DNA of 64,000 bases from an uncultured Bacteroides sp. (GTDB lineage: Bacteria > Bacteroidota > Bacteroidia > Bacteroidales > Bacteroidaceae), in NCBI GenBank assembly GCA_958477465.1, contig CAUEFX010000008.1, forward strand, positions 1 to 64,000. The letters are read 5' to 3'. Shown here in pieces: positions 1 to 10,075 of this stretch. Position numbers and translations under genes: made by a program. The stretch's first letter is position 1. Each line of letters starts with the position of its first letter. Under the pieces are notes generated by a model. That model was given only the letters and a program-made list of their open reading frames with translations. It made no database searches and was not told the DNA's origin.

Positions 1-76
1 ATAAATAAGCAAGAATATAAACATACAAAGTAAATATTATAATGCGTCAGCCCTGAAACTCTTACTTGTTTTTGTC

Positions 77-160
77 GTTTCATAACTGTGAGACGCTCAT
101 CTCACAGTCATGAAACACTCGTCGCTCAGTCGTGAGACGATCGTCTCACAATTGAGCGAC
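77..160. repeat. Two adjacent long palindromes
   Basis: Two inverted repeats lie side by side. The first has 17-base arms at 77-93 and 100-116 with one mismatch and a 6-base loop. The second has 20-base arms at 121-140 and 141-160 with two mismatches and no loop. Both are built from the words GTGAGACG and CGTCTCAC. A related set lies at 47984-48065. A short reading frame starting at 110 runs through these palindromes and I do not regard it as a gene. The role is unknown; hairpins in RNA, protein-binding sites or a dispersed palindromic element are all possible. Confidence 0.8.
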
Positions 161-333
161 GCTCTAAACTTCTACAGCATTTCTATCTCCCGTAAGCACT
201 TTCCATCAAGCCACAGCCTCCTTCAGCAGATTTCGTCATCGATGTATCTCTTATATGAAATACTATTCGTATCTTTACACCTAAAGAAAGGCTCCAAACA
301 AGAAAGAAGAATACGGAAAACAGATACGAACCA

Positions 334-1467
334 ATGAACCTAAAAGAAGCTATAACCTTTCGCCTTCACAACCAGCAACTTTTGAGGCCTCAATTTGAGA
401 AGGCAGAAGAAGTGGTAGAATGGATGGGAATGATGCAGGCACAAGACTACAATCAATTCCGGTGGGCCATCGGAATGAGAATGAAGAACCCGCAGTTGGA
501 GGCTGTCAAAGAGAGCTTTTCTGCGGGTAGAATTGTGCGTCTTCATTTGTTGCGCTGTACCGTACAAACAGTTACTGCCCAAGACTATCCCTGGATGCTG
601 GCGCTATGCCGCGAAAGAAATCTCAGTATCATCAAGTCGTGGTCAAGCTACAATAAAACCAACTTTTCCGAACAATACTACCAAGAGGGAACAGAAGCCC
701 TCAAAGAAATACTTGCCGACGGCCATTCCCTCACGAAGAAATGTATCGGAGAAGAGATGGCTAAGCTCGGGTTTCCAAGCGATATTGCTCATCTCAACCA
801 GATTCTCCTACGGGGAGAAATAGAGGGATTGCTAATCTCCGGTGAGATGCAAGGAAATAGCGCCACGTGGGCTTTGACCGAAAGAAGATTCAAGACATTA
901 GAGAAGTATCAAGACAAGACAAAGCAGCAACTTTCAAGTCGTGAAGCTTTGGCTATCCTGGCCCGTAACTACTTCCGCAGCCATTCACCTGCCAGTTTTG
1001 AGGATTTCTGTTGGTGGACAGGCTTATCCATCACCCAAAACCGAACGGCAATACAACAGATAGCCTCAGAACTTGAAGAAGTAAAAATAAAAAAGTATCC
1101 CAAGGAAGCGCAGGCTCTGTTCATTTACAAACTTCGCCTTATAGAAGATTCTTTGGCAGGAGGAAGTGTGGCAGCCTCAACCACAGAAGAGAATCCGGTC
1201 ATTCTACTTCCACCATACGATGAATACCTTATCGGCTATAAGAGCCGTTGGATTTCGTTGGACAAAGTCCATGAGCCTAAAGCCCATAACCGTTTCGGCA
1301 TCTTCCATCCCGTCATTCTCTATCAGGGAAAGGTGGTGGGCAATTGGAAGGCATCCGTTGCACAAAAAGCCAAATGCATCGAAACAGACCTATTCTCTCA
1401 AAAACGAGAGATCGGCATAAGACGATTACAAAAGGCAAAAGACGCGCTACAACAGTTCTATAAATAA
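334..1467 (+). CDS. Winged-helix DNA-binding domain protein (HTH_42 / YcaQ-like)
   Basis: A 377-residue soluble protein. The N-terminus (MNLKEAITFRLHNQQLL, then the conserved WMGMMQAQDY) and the later LPPYDEYLIGYKSR segment near residue 290 are typical of winged-helix proteins related to YcaQ/AlkX, a family linked to DNA glycosylase activity on interstrand crosslinks. The YcaQ catalytic QxQ motif is not obvious here, so the activity may differ. No signal peptide is visible. The ATG at 334 opens the full family N-terminus. The gene stands alone, with palindromes upstream and about 380 noncoding bases before the next gene. Family assignment is fairly sure; function is inferred. Confidence 0.75.
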   Translation: MNLKEAITFRLHNQQLLRPQFEKAEEVVEWMGMMQAQDYNQFRWAIGMRMKNPQLEAVKESFSAGRIVRLHLLRCTVQTVTAQDYPWMLALCRERNLSIIKSWSSYNKTNFSEQYYQEGTEALKEILADGHSLTKKCIGEEMAKLGFPSDIAHLNQILLRGEIEGLLISGEMQGNSATWALTERRFKTLEKYQDKTKQQLSSREALAILARNYFRSHSPASFEDFCWWTGLSITQNRTAIQQIASELEEVKIKKYPKEAQALFIYKLRLIEDSLAGGSVAASTTEENPVILLPPYDEYLIGYKSRWISLDKVHEPKAHNRFGIFHPVILYQGKVVGNWKASVAQKAKCIETDLFSQKREIGIRRLQKAKDALQQFYK

Positions 1468-1770
1468 AGCAAATTTGCCCGATTATCGGATAAGGTAAGT
1501 GCTCCTATTTCATTTTGAAGTGGAATAATTGATATATGCACACGATAATAGAAACACTTTTCACGACATAAATTCAAAAAACTCTTTTATATTTGCTCCG
1601 CTATTTAAAACCTAACCTGTACCATGTAAATATGTCATCAAACAGAATCCATTGCCCGAAGAAAACACTCTCCGACCGGAACAGAGCTGATTAAACGGCA
1701 CTTTTCGTCTTAAAAACAAAAAATACTATCGTAAAAACAAATATTGCACATCTGCCTGTTCACATCCATA

Positions 1771-1778
1771 TACTTTTG
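1771..1778 (+). promoter_or_regulatory. Likely -7 promoter element for the susC-like gene
   Basis: TACTTTTG matches the Bacteroides -7 consensus TAnnTTTG and lies 70 bases before the susC-like start. No clean TTTG is seen 19-21 bases upstream, so the promoter may depend on an activator or an alternative sigma factor. The rest of 1468-1847 is AT-rich and I see no gene in it. Confidence 0.45.
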
Positions 1779-1847
1779 TAGCAATGAATTAACACTCTAC
1801 GCGAGTGTGGATAAGAAAACAATCTAATTAATAAACTAAAAGTAAAC

Positions 1848-4800
1848 ATGCAAAGAATGTCTAACCAAGTGAAAAACATGCGCGCCCTGCTGCTTATGTT
1901 ATTTGCAGCCTTATCGCTCAGCGTTTCAGCGCAGACGGTTTCAATAACCGGTAATGTGAAAGACGCGACAGGAGAACCGATTATCGGTGCATCTGTCGTA
2001 GAGAAAGGTAACGCCACAAACGGTACGATTACCGACCTTGATGGTAATTTCACTCTAAAAACTTCTGCCAAAGCGACTCTTGTCATATCGTACATCGGTA
2101 TGAAAACACAAGACGTTGCCTTAAACGGACAAACAAAAATCGCTGTAACCTTACGCGATGACACCCAGGCATTGGATGAAGTTGTTGTTATCGGTTATGG
2201 TACAGTTGCAAAAAAAGACTTGACCGGCTCGGTAGCTTCTGTCAGCGCCAAAGAATTAGAGTCTATCCCGGTGACGAACGTATCAGAAGCACTAACCGGA
2301 AAACTTGCCGGTGTATCCATCACGACCACAGAAGGTTCTCCCGATGCGGAAATTAAAATCCGTGTACGTGGCGGCGGCTCTCTATCGCAAGACAACTCAC
2401 CTCTTTATATCGTAGACGGATTTCCGGTAAGCAGTATCAGTGATATTGCCTCTTCGGATATCCAATCCATCGATGTATTAAAGGATGCATCTTCAACCGC
2501 TATCTACGGTGCCAAAGGAGCCAACGGAGTAATAATCGTTACTACAAAATCCGGACGCGAAGGAAAACCGGAAGTCTCTTTCGGCGCTTCATACGGTATA
2601 CGTAAAAGAGTGGGTGCGGTAGGCGTACTGAGTCCTTATGAATTCGCAATGTGGCAACAGGAAGTAGACCAAAGCGGTTCATACTATGGCAGTTTCAATG
2701 ACTTGGAAATATACAAATCGAAGACAGGCACCGACTATCAAGACGAACTGTTCGGACGTACCGGAAACCAGCAGCAATATAATCTAAGCGTAAGCGGTGG
2801 TACCAAAGACACCAAATACTCGGTAAGCATGGCCCGCAATGATGAAAAGAGCATCATGATCGGTTCCGGCTACACAAGAAACAATATCTCTGCCAAACTA
2901 CAAACCAAATTAAACAAATGGTTGACTTTCGACTTTAGCGACCGCTTCTCTTATACCACAATCGATGGTCTGAGTGGAGGTGCAGACACGCAAGAATCAA
3001 GTAAAGCCTATTCTATCGTAGCACGTTCTACCATTTATCGCCCCATCAAACGTCTGACTGACGAATTAGTGGATGAAGATTCCGGAAATGTTGATTATAC
3101 TCCCACAGAACGTACCAATGGTACCTATAAACAACAAACCCGTTTACAAAATAATTTCAATGCCGGTTTTACTTGGGAACCGGTAAAGGGATTAAAATTC
3201 CGCTCTGAATATGGCTACGGATGGGATTATCGGAATACGGACCAGATATGGGATGCCAAAGCATCTGTCAATTCCAAATTCGGTTATTCCGGACATCCGC
3301 AAGCATATTTGACCAAACAAACGAGCCAGAACTGGCGTATAGCTAATACCGCAACTTATGATACCAAAAATCTTCTGGCAAAGAATGACCGTTTCAACCT
3401 TATGATAGGTCAGGAAGTTACCAGTGACGGTTCTAAATACACCTATCTGACAACAGTTAACTTTGAAGACAGTAACACGTTCGACCAGATACTTTCCAAT
3501 ATGGGTAACGGTACGGCACTGCCTACCAAGACATATACCAATATAAAGGATAATACAACTTCTATCTTCGGACGTCTGAACTATACATTATTCGACCGTT
3601 ACCTATTCACTGTAACGATGCGTGCCGATGGTTCGAGTATGTTCACCAAAGGAAACCGATGGGGCATCTTCCCTTCTGCCGCTTTTGCATGGCGTCTAAG
3701 CGATGAAGCCTTTATGGAAAACACCAAAGAGTGGCTTTCAAACCTGAAACTCCGTCTCTCTTACGGTACGTCAGGTAACAATCGTATCGACCCCAAATAT
3801 ATGAACCTCACATACGCATTGGCCGGTACAAACGACAAAAGTATCTACTTCGATGAGACAACAGCCACTGTACTCCAACACGGTGAAATGCTGGCTAATC
3901 CAAACTTAAAATGGGAGACTACCGTCACACGTAATGCAGGTATCGATTTCGGTTTCTGGAACAATCGTGTATCAGGAAGTGTAGACGTCTATTGGAACAC
4001 GACCAAAGACTTGTTAATGAGAAAATCAATACCGGAATCAACCGGCTATAAATACCAATATCAAAACATCGGACAAACATCCAATAGAGGTATAGAATTC
4101 CAAACAGACATTGTCTTGGCCGACCAGAAGAACTGGGGACTTAACTTCAACTTCAACATCTCTTACAACCGTGATAAAATCGATAAGTATCCCGGAGGTT
4201 CTACTTGGGAAAGCAGTAAGTGGGCCGGTACCGGTCTGATGAGCAGCGAAGACTTTCTTATTGAAGAAGGCGGACGTTTAGGAGAGGTTTACGGATATAT
4301 CTACGATGGATTCTACACTACCGATGATTTAAAATGGAACGGTACATCCTGGGAACTGCGCAATAATGAGGAGTTCTCTTACGCTCCCATCAGCGGAACA
4401 TTGGAACCGGGAGCCATGAAGCTAAAAGATGTGGATGGCGACGGAGCCATAACAGATAAGGACAAAGTACGCTTGGGCAACACGATACATCCTGTCAGCG
4501 GAGGTTTCGGCTTTAATGGTACTTTCTTGAAGAATTTCGATTTTTCTATATTCTTCAACTATCAGATAGGTGGAAAGTTGGTCAATGCAACCAAGACATA
4601 CTCAAGTATGTTCTATAATTCCGGCAAGCATTACAATTTGAATGACAACTTCACTTTAGCAAACCGCTATTCGCGTATCGACCCGACCACCGGCGAGAAC
4701 ATGCTGAGCTCAAGCTATGCAAATAAATATATCAGCGCCAACGGAGAAGAAGCATATTATAACAGAATAAATGAAGTAAACGCAGGCAAAAGTATCTTTA

Positions 4801-5096
4801 ATCCCGCAACTATCACAACACGCCCATTAACAAGCTGGGATGTTGAAAATGCTTCATTCCTACGTCTACAAAATGTATCCATCGGTTACACACTGCCGAA
4901 AAATTTATCAAAGAAGATTTACATGAATAACATCCGCTTCTATGCTACGGCCTACAACATCTTATGTATAACCAAATACTCTGGTGTAGATCCGGAAGTA
5001 GACTGTTGCACGAGTACGCCAATGACACCCGGCATCGATTATGCAGCATATCCCAAAAGTTTCTCTGTTGTAGGAGGTATTAACGTAACATTTTAA
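1848..5096 (+). CDS. SusC/RagA-family TonB-dependent outer-membrane transporter
   Basis: A 1082-residue outer-membrane receptor that imports oligosaccharides or similar nutrients with its SusD partner and TonB energy. A signal peptide ends near SVSAQ (about residue 28). A carboxypeptidase-regulatory-like domain (VSITGNVKDATGEPIIGASV) covers about 30-110, followed by the TonB-box-like stretch LDEVVVIGYG and the plug domain with RVRGGGSLSQDNSPLYIVDG. The rest is a 22-strand barrel ending in a terminal Phe (GGINVTF), as expected for outer-membrane insertion. Internal ATGs at 1857 and 1878 are alternative starts. The susD-like gene begins 15 bases downstream. No regulator (HTCS or sigma/anti-sigma pair) sits beside it in the window, and the substrate cannot be read from the sequence. 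Confidence 0.96.
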   Translation: MQRMSNQVKNMRALLLMLFAALSLSVSAQTVSITGNVKDATGEPIIGASVVEKGNATNGTITDLDGNFTLKTSAKATLVISYIGMKTQDVALNGQTKIAVTLRDDTQALDEVVVIGYGTVAKKDLTGSVASVSAKELESIPVTNVSEALTGKLAGVSITTTEGSPDAEIKIRVRGGGSLSQDNSPLYIVDGFPVSSISDIASSDIQSIDVLKDASSTAIYGAKGANGVIIVTTKSGREGKPEVSFGASYGIRKRVGAVGVLSPYEFAMWQQEVDQSGSYYGSFNDLEIYKSKTGTDYQDELFGRTGNQQQYNLSVSGGTKDTKYSVSMARNDEKSIMIGSGYTRNNISAKLQTKLNKWLTFDFSDRFSYTTIDGLSGGADTQESSKAYSIVARSTIYRPIKRLTDELVDEDSGNVDYTPTERTNGTYKQQTRLQNNFNAGFTWEPVKGLKFRSEYGYGWDYRNTDQIWDAKASVNSKFGYSGHPQAYLTKQTSQNWRIANTATYDTKNLLAKNDRFNLMIGQEVTSDGSKYTYLTTVNFEDSNTFDQILSNMGNGTALPTKTYTNIKDNTTSIFGRLNYTLFDRYLFTVTMRADGSSMFTKGNRWGIFPSAAFAWRLSDEAFMENTKEWLSNLKLRLSYGTSGNNRIDPKYMNLTYALAGTNDKSIYFDETTATVLQHGEMLANPNLKWETTVTRNAGIDFGFWNNRVSGSVDVYWNTTKDLLMRKSIPESTGYKYQYQNIGQTSNRGIEFQTDIVLADQKNWGLNFNFNISYNRDKIDKYPGGSTWESSKWAGTGLMSSEDFLIEEGGRLGEVYGYIYDGFYTTDDLKWNGTSWELRNNEEFSYAPISGTLEPGAMKLKDVDGDGAITDKDKVRLGNTIHPVSGGFGFNGTFLKNFDFSIFFNYQIGGKLVNATKTYSSMFYNSGKHYNLNDNFTLANRYSRIDPTTGENMLSSSYANKYISANGEEAYYNRINEVNAGKSIFNPATITTRPLTSWDVENASFLRLQNVSIGYTLPKNLSKKIYMNNIRFYATAYNILCITKYSGVDPEVDCCTSTPMTPGIDYAAYPKSFSVVGGINVTF

Positions 5097-5111
5097 AAAC
5101 AAGTACTTGAC

Positions 5112-7079
5112 ATGAAAAATATATTTAAGACATTTATCATAGCAGGAATCGGACTGACCAGTTTGGCATCTTGTTCTGATTTTCTTGAGCAAAGTTCTCC
5201 TTCCGAGATGTTTCCGGAGAATGTATATGCTTCAGAGCGAATGACTTCGCAAGCATTAAACAAAGTGTATTCCGGATTAACCTTAGATAAGACATACGGT
5301 TGTCGTGTACCTCTAAATTTCTCAACCAATTCAGACATCGAATTAGTAGACGCCATCAAAAAAGATGATGTTGAAGCGACAGGAAGAGATCGCGGAAACA
5401 GTAGCTACAACACTTCACCGGAATGGAATGAGTTCAACGAGAACTGGACCCGCATGTACGAAATGATCGAAAACGCCAATCTTGTTATCGAAGGAATCCG
5501 TTCATCGGATATCCGTGAAAACAAAGCAATGAGATTTTATCTGGGCGAAGCACTCTGCCTGCGTGCCATGATCTTCTTTGATCTGATCCGTAACTATGGA
5601 GATGTACCGATGAAAATGGAATCAACCAATACAGACGGCTCCAATTTTTATGTAGGAAAAACAGACCGGGATGTCATCATGGATGCCTTGCTGACAGACC
5701 TTGAAGAAGCTGTCGGCTTACTGCCGTGGGCTGGCGAAGAAGGGTATAGCACCGAACGTTGCACCAAAGGTTTTGCTTACGGCCTTGCTGCCCGTATCGC
5801 GCTGTTCGAAGGCGGATACTCTATTCGTGAAAGCAGAAAAGCCGGTTATGTAGATTTGAGTGAAAAGCGTGAAGGACAGATGGGATACAGCGACGGAACC
5901 TATCCGACAATGCGTCCCGGAGACGAAAAACGTAAAGAACTTTACGAACATGCCTTGACCTGCCTGGATGCAATCATCGCTCAAGGAGTGCACAAATTGA
6001 ATCCGAGTTACGAAGATGAATGGGCCCGCATCAACCAACTTACATTGGACGGTGTGTATTATGAGAACCTGTTTGAAATAGCACACGGACTAAATTATTC
6101 CGGTGAAATGGGCTATACTGCCGGCGTACGTATGAACAGCGTCAGCTCTCAATTCGGATTCAGCAATTCATCCGGTAAAATGAAACTGACTGCGCCGTTC
6201 TTTTACTCATTCGATCCGGAAGATTCACGCCGTGATATCACCTGTGCCCCATACGAACTTCGCGGAAACACTTCTACGCAAACCATGCAAAATTCTCCGT
6301 GGGGTATCTACGTAGGAAAATGGGATGTACGAAAGATGAGTTCAAGCTGGCTTGCTGTAAACAAAAACGCAACAACCAAAACCGGATATGGAATCAACTG
6401 GGTAGTAATGCGTTATTCCGATGTATTGTTAATGTATGCCGAAGTTGTGAACGAATTATATGGTCCGAATGGAGCCGGCACTTGTGGTAAAACAGCTGCA
6501 GACGCACTCATAGAAGTTCGTAACCGTGCCTTCTCTGAAGCCAATCGCACAGAAAAGTCATTAAACTACGTACGTGCACACGCTACAGACAAGAACACTT
6601 TCTTTAAGGCCATCGTAGACGAGCGCGCATGGGAATTGGCAGCGGAAGCCGTACGTAAGTACGATTTAATCCGCTGGGGATTGTTGATCGATAAAACTGT
6701 AGAGACGCTCGACTCATACCGCAATGCCATCAATAACGGTACCTACCCCTCAAAACTCTACTATAAAGAAGATGCTTCCGCTCCGGAATGGTACAAAATA
6801 GACTACTCTTCCATCTGTTGGTATGAAGAGCCGGAAAACACCACCGATATGAAGTCAGTCTCTTTCTGGGGAAATGTAAAAAGTGACGGAGTTGTAGACA
6901 CGGACAATGCCAATTATGATGCTCTCCAATGGATCAGCAGTGGATTAATAAGCTATGATAAAGTCACCGGTTTGCAAGGAACCAGTCCTAACGGAGTCGT
7001 CAACCGCCATATATTCCCTATCGGCAGATCGACTATAAACAATTCTAACGGAACATTACAAAATTCTTACGGATACTAA
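5112..7079 (+). CDS. SusD/RagB-family surface glycan-binding lipoprotein
   Basis: A 655-residue lipoprotein that forms the hinged lid over the SusC-like barrel encoded just upstream. The N-terminus MKNIFKTFIIAGIGLTSLASC has a lipobox with Cys21, so the mature protein should be lipidated and exported to the surface. SusD traits include the helical TPR-like region with GEALCLRAMIFFDLIRNYGDVP near residue 150 and the C-terminal region with VDERAWELAAEAVRKYDLIRWG near residue 505, the usual family signature. It is longer than the roughly 550-residue average. It belongs to an operon with the genes on both sides (gaps of 15 and 21 bases). Confidence 0.95.
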   Translation: MKNIFKTFIIAGIGLTSLASCSDFLEQSSPSEMFPENVYASERMTSQALNKVYSGLTLDKTYGCRVPLNFSTNSDIELVDAIKKDDVEATGRDRGNSSYNTSPEWNEFNENWTRMYEMIENANLVIEGIRSSDIRENKAMRFYLGEALCLRAMIFFDLIRNYGDVPMKMESTNTDGSNFYVGKTDRDVIMDALLTDLEEAVGLLPWAGEEGYSTERCTKGFAYGLAARIALFEGGYSIRESRKAGYVDLSEKREGQMGYSDGTYPTMRPGDEKRKELYEHALTCLDAIIAQGVHKLNPSYEDEWARINQLTLDGVYYENLFEIAHGLNYSGEMGYTAGVRMNSVSSQFGFSNSSGKMKLTAPFFYSFDPEDSRRDITCAPYELRGNTSTQTMQNSPWGIYVGKWDVRKMSSSWLAVNKNATTKTGYGINWVVMRYSDVLLMYAEVVNELYGPNGAGTCGKTAADALIEVRNRAFSEANRTEKSLNYVRAHATDKNTFFKAIVDERAWELAAEAVRKYDLIRWGLLIDKTVETLDSYRNAINNGTYPSKLYYKEDASAPEWYKIDYSSICWYEEPENTTDMKSVSFWGNVKSDGVVDTDNANYDALQWISSGLISYDKVTGLQGTSPNGVVNRHIFPIGRSTINNSNGTLQNSYGY

Positions 7080-7100
7080 ATCTGATTAAAACAAACTATT

Positions 7101-8777
7101 ATGAAATTAAATAAATATATATATATGCTTATGACCGGAGCAATCGTTCTGGGTAATAGCGCATGTGTAGATGTAAACGACTGGGATGTAGACAGCAGTT
7201 ACGATCGTTTATTCAGCCCTAACGGTATTAAGGTCTCTGCAGATGCCACCACTGCAGAAGTATCTTGGGATTTATCTCCAAATACGAATTACTATATCAT
7301 TGAAGTAAACTCTACCGACTCTCTATATGGTCAGACTGAAGAGCCGCGTGTCAATTCCATTGTTTATGGAAGTGATAAAAGCATCACTACCTCTCCTGTC
7401 ACCATTGAAGAGTTAAACAGTAACACCAAATACTTCATCCGTGTGAGAGCGTGCTCCGAGACTCAGGGAAATTCTCATTGGAACTACATGACCAATTTCT
7501 CTTTCAAGACGAAATCGGAAAACATTCTGAATGCGGTAGATAACAGCCAGAAAGGAGAAGATTATATCACGCTCACCTGGTCTCCCGGCTTAGTAGTTAC
7601 GCACATCGAATATGCAGAGATTATCGGAACTGACGAGAACAACAGTTCCATCTTGGATGAAGTAAAAACAATAGAACTGACGGCAGAGCAAATTGCTGCC
7701 GGTGAAGTAACAGTGGAGAATTTAAAGGCATCTACCAGTTATCAGTTTACGATTTACAACAACAGCACTGTTCGTGGAACACGCACTGTAACAACGACCC
7801 TGAAAGCACCAGATGGAAATCTGAAAGTTCAGATCCCGGCCGGCAGCACACTGACACAAGCGATGTTAGACTCATGGGCTCAAGAAGGAAGTGTCACTGT
7901 TATATTTGATGCAGCAACCGAATTTACACTGCAAGGAGTAGATCCCACAACCGGTGATGCCGCAGGCTTGACGGTTCCCGATAATCTGTCTATCACATTC
8001 TTCGGCAATAACGGCGCAAGCAAATCCGTACTTAACATGGCCAAAGAGGTTATCATGGGCGGTAAACACAGTTACATACGTTTTGAAAATGTAATCATCA
8101 AAGATGCCGGTGCACTGTATTTATTCAACCAAGGAAATGACGCGACAGTTGCCGAGTTATCATTTAAGGATAGTGAATTTATTGATTTCTCACGGAACAT
8201 TGTTCGCTTGAAAGACCAGAAATCCGTTACAATCAATCTGTTATCATTTGAAAACTGTATAATAACAAATCAAGGTACCGGTGGCTATCCGTGTATCGGT
8301 ATGGATGCCAAAGAATATACTGTTACTAAAATGGTATTTACAAATACGGTATTCAATACATTAAGCCACAACGTTATTGCATTAAACAACAGTAGCCGCG
8401 GATGTGCAGCAGTCAACAATATAGATTTCAACAATTGTACATTCTACAATACTGTCGGCAGCACCAGATACCTTGTAGATGCTGGTAGTACAAGTCAAGG
8501 CCCTACCGTTACATTCAACAACAGTATCTTGGCTAAAAGTTTTGGCGCCACATTCTCAAACGGAACATGGAGTTCGACCTCGAGAGGTATCCGCTCGAAA
8601 ACTGTAGTTGTAAACAACAGTTATATGACGATAGATGGTATCTTCGGTTCAAATGCCATAAAGGGTTGTATAGACTACTCAGGTACTGCTGACGATTTGT
8701 TCACTGCTCCTGCCAATGGTGACTTCACCATCAAAGACAACAGTTTCCCGGAAGGTGTCGGTGCATCGGTTGAATAA
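7101..8777 (+). CDS. Surface lipoprotein with FnIII repeats and a beta-helix-like C-terminal domain
   Basis: A 558-residue lipoprotein in the SusE position of the operon. The signal peptide ends in VLGNSAC (Cys22). Two fibronectin type III-like modules follow at about 35-135 and 140-235. The C-terminal 320 residues hold repeated short strands rich in Asn (VIALNN, NNIDFNNCTFYNT, VVVNNSYMT) and resemble the DUF4957/DUF5123 right-handed beta-helix proteins found in pectin-type utilization loci. It is probably a surface glycan-binding protein; a lyase activity is possible but no catalytic residues can be recognised. It ends the operon, with a strong hairpin terminator 17 bases after the stop codon. 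Confidence 0.75.
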   Translation: MKLNKYIYMLMTGAIVLGNSACVDVNDWDVDSSYDRLFSPNGIKVSADATTAEVSWDLSPNTNYYIIEVNSTDSLYGQTEEPRVNSIVYGSDKSITTSPVTIEELNSNTKYFIRVRACSETQGNSHWNYMTNFSFKTKSENILNAVDNSQKGEDYITLTWSPGLVVTHIEYAEIIGTDENNSSILDEVKTIELTAEQIAAGEVTVENLKASTSYQFTIYNNSTVRGTRTVTTTLKAPDGNLKVQIPAGSTLTQAMLDSWAQEGSVTVIFDAATEFTLQGVDPTTGDAAGLTVPDNLSITFFGNNGASKSVLNMAKEVIMGGKHSYIRFENVIIKDAGALYLFNQGNDATVAELSFKDSEFIDFSRNIVRLKDQKSVTINLLSFENCIITNQGTGGYPCIGMDAKEYTVTKMVFTNTVFNTLSHNVIALNNSSRGCAAVNNIDFNNCTFYNTVGSTRYLVDAGSTSQGPTVTFNNSILAKSFGATFSNGTWSSTSRGIRSKTVVVNNSYMTIDGIFGSNAIKGCIDYSGTADDLFTAPANGDFTIKDNSFPEGVGASVE

Positions 8778-8793
8778 TAAGGAACTCTACAAA

Positions 8794-8840
8794 AAATCAC
8801 CTCTGCTACAAGTATTTGTAACAGAGGTGATTTAAATTTT
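8794..8840 (+). terminator. Rho-independent terminator of the SusC/SusD/lipoprotein operon
   Basis: Near-perfect 18-base arms at 8794-8811 and 8816-8833 with a GTAT loop, followed by a T-rich tail. The stem core ACCTCTGCTACAA is almost identical to the hairpin at 44500-44537, far away in the window. Confidence 0.85.
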
Positions 8841-8981
8841 TCGTGCAATTTGGAACACCTTATTGGCCAATTAAAAGAGTTTGACACACCCTCTTCTTTT
8901 ATAGAAATAACACCAGTTACTACACCCCTAATAAGAAATTAGCTTCATTCTTATTCCATCAAAAAACATTTCATGCAATTA

Positions 8982-10067
8982 CTATTTTACAATAAATATT
9001 ACATCTGCTAAACTCGTGTAATACCGACCTTTAAAAGAAAAATGAATTTCTTTCAAAAAGCCATCGTTGAAGTTATCAAGATAATCTGTCACCTTAGGTT
9101 CTATCAACGAAAATGCTCGCTTCATTTTCCAAGATTGATTCATATCCTTTGAATCAACAAGAATAACGAACAATCTGTTTTCTGCCCCAAAACGCATTTC
9201 ACCCTGATTAGCATACAGCCAGGTCATAAGCTCTACTACATTGGATTGTGCATCGACAATAATCTCTTTTCTTTTTTCTCTCAATTCGTCAAGAATATCA
9301 TTCCTGCCAATTTCCAATAATTTTTCCGTTAAAGTATAAAGTTGTTGGGAATCAGACTGCATACAATCTACCTTAACCCCGGCTTCTTTCGCTTTTTGCT
9401 TTAACCATGTAAGTTCTCTTTTACCAAGTTTTGCTTTTAGTTTTTCATCCATATATTGATTAGGGAAAAATGTAACCTTCAAATCAATAGGATTGTCATT
9501 CAAAAAGAAATCAACGCTTTTTATCTCACCTACCGCTGAAATAACCTTATGATGTCGCTTAAAAAGTGATTCAATTAGATAAGATGTCCAATTGTTGTAC
9601 CAGCTTGTTTGAACATAATTCCACGCATTTTCAGCAATTTCATTTTGCTTACTTTGCAAATCATTATAATTACTGATAACTTTAACATATCTACTTACAA
9701 GATGCTTGTCCAATGAATTATTTTGATCTCCTCCCCAAGCATAAGTATGGACTTTATATAAATCATTTCTTAATGCATTCTCATCTATACCCATTGTATT
9801 ATACCATTCATGATTCCTTTCATTCAGAAAAGTATCAAGTAACTGCATGGCATTGGGCATAGTCTCCAACTTTTCAAACAATTCTTTATTTTGCTCTGCT
9901 ATTTTTGAGGAAGACAAAATTAGATCATTACTTTTAAGAAATTGTTGAATTTGTTTTCCTCTACATACTGCCCGAACCTTAAGCCATATCAGACCATTCT
10001 TATCTGCATTGAATGCAAAAAGATTTTGGTTTCTAAACTCTTTATCCCATTTTTCAAAATTTGTCAT
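8982..10067 (-). CDS. Putative type II restriction endonuclease partner of the adjacent adenine methyltransferase
   Basis: A 361-residue soluble protein directly behind a DNA adenine methyltransferase gene on the same strand. I do not recognise the family by sequence. Residues about 181-197 read EIKSVDFFLNDNPIDLK, which fits a PD-(D/E)xK nuclease core (Asp186, then DLK at 195-197, with an upstream Glu near 166). An ATG at 10067 starts 8 bases after the methyltransferase stop; an in-frame TTG at 10091 would overlap that gene and add 8 residues, so I prefer the ATG. Methyltransferase followed by nuclease is a common order that protects the host first. The restriction role comes from context and the motif; the recognition site is unknown. 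Confidence 0.65.
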   Translation of the reverse strand: MTNFEKWDKEFRNQNLFAFNADKNGLIWLKVRAVCRGKQIQQFLKSNDLILSSSKIAEQNKELFEKLETMPNAMQLLDTFLNERNHEWYNTMGIDENALRNDLYKVHTYAWGGDQNNSLDKHLVSRYVKVISNYNDLQSKQNEIAENAWNYVQTSWYNNWTSYLIESLFKRHHKVISAVGEIKSVDFFLNDNPIDLKVTFFPNQYMDEKLKAKLGKRELTWLKQKAKEAGVKVDCMQSDSQQLYTLTEKLLEIGRNDILDELREKRKEIIVDAQSNVVELMTWLYANQGEMRFGAENRLFVILVDSKDMNQSWKMKRAFSLIEPKVTDYLDNFNDGFLKEIHFSFKGRYYTSLADVIFIVK

Positions 10068-10075
10068 AATACAAT

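Noticed and set aside
110..337. 75-residue plus-strand reading frame upstream of the winged-helix gene
   Set aside because: It runs through the long palindromes, has no family likeness or promoter, and ends overlapping the next start; its composition looks like noncoding DNA.
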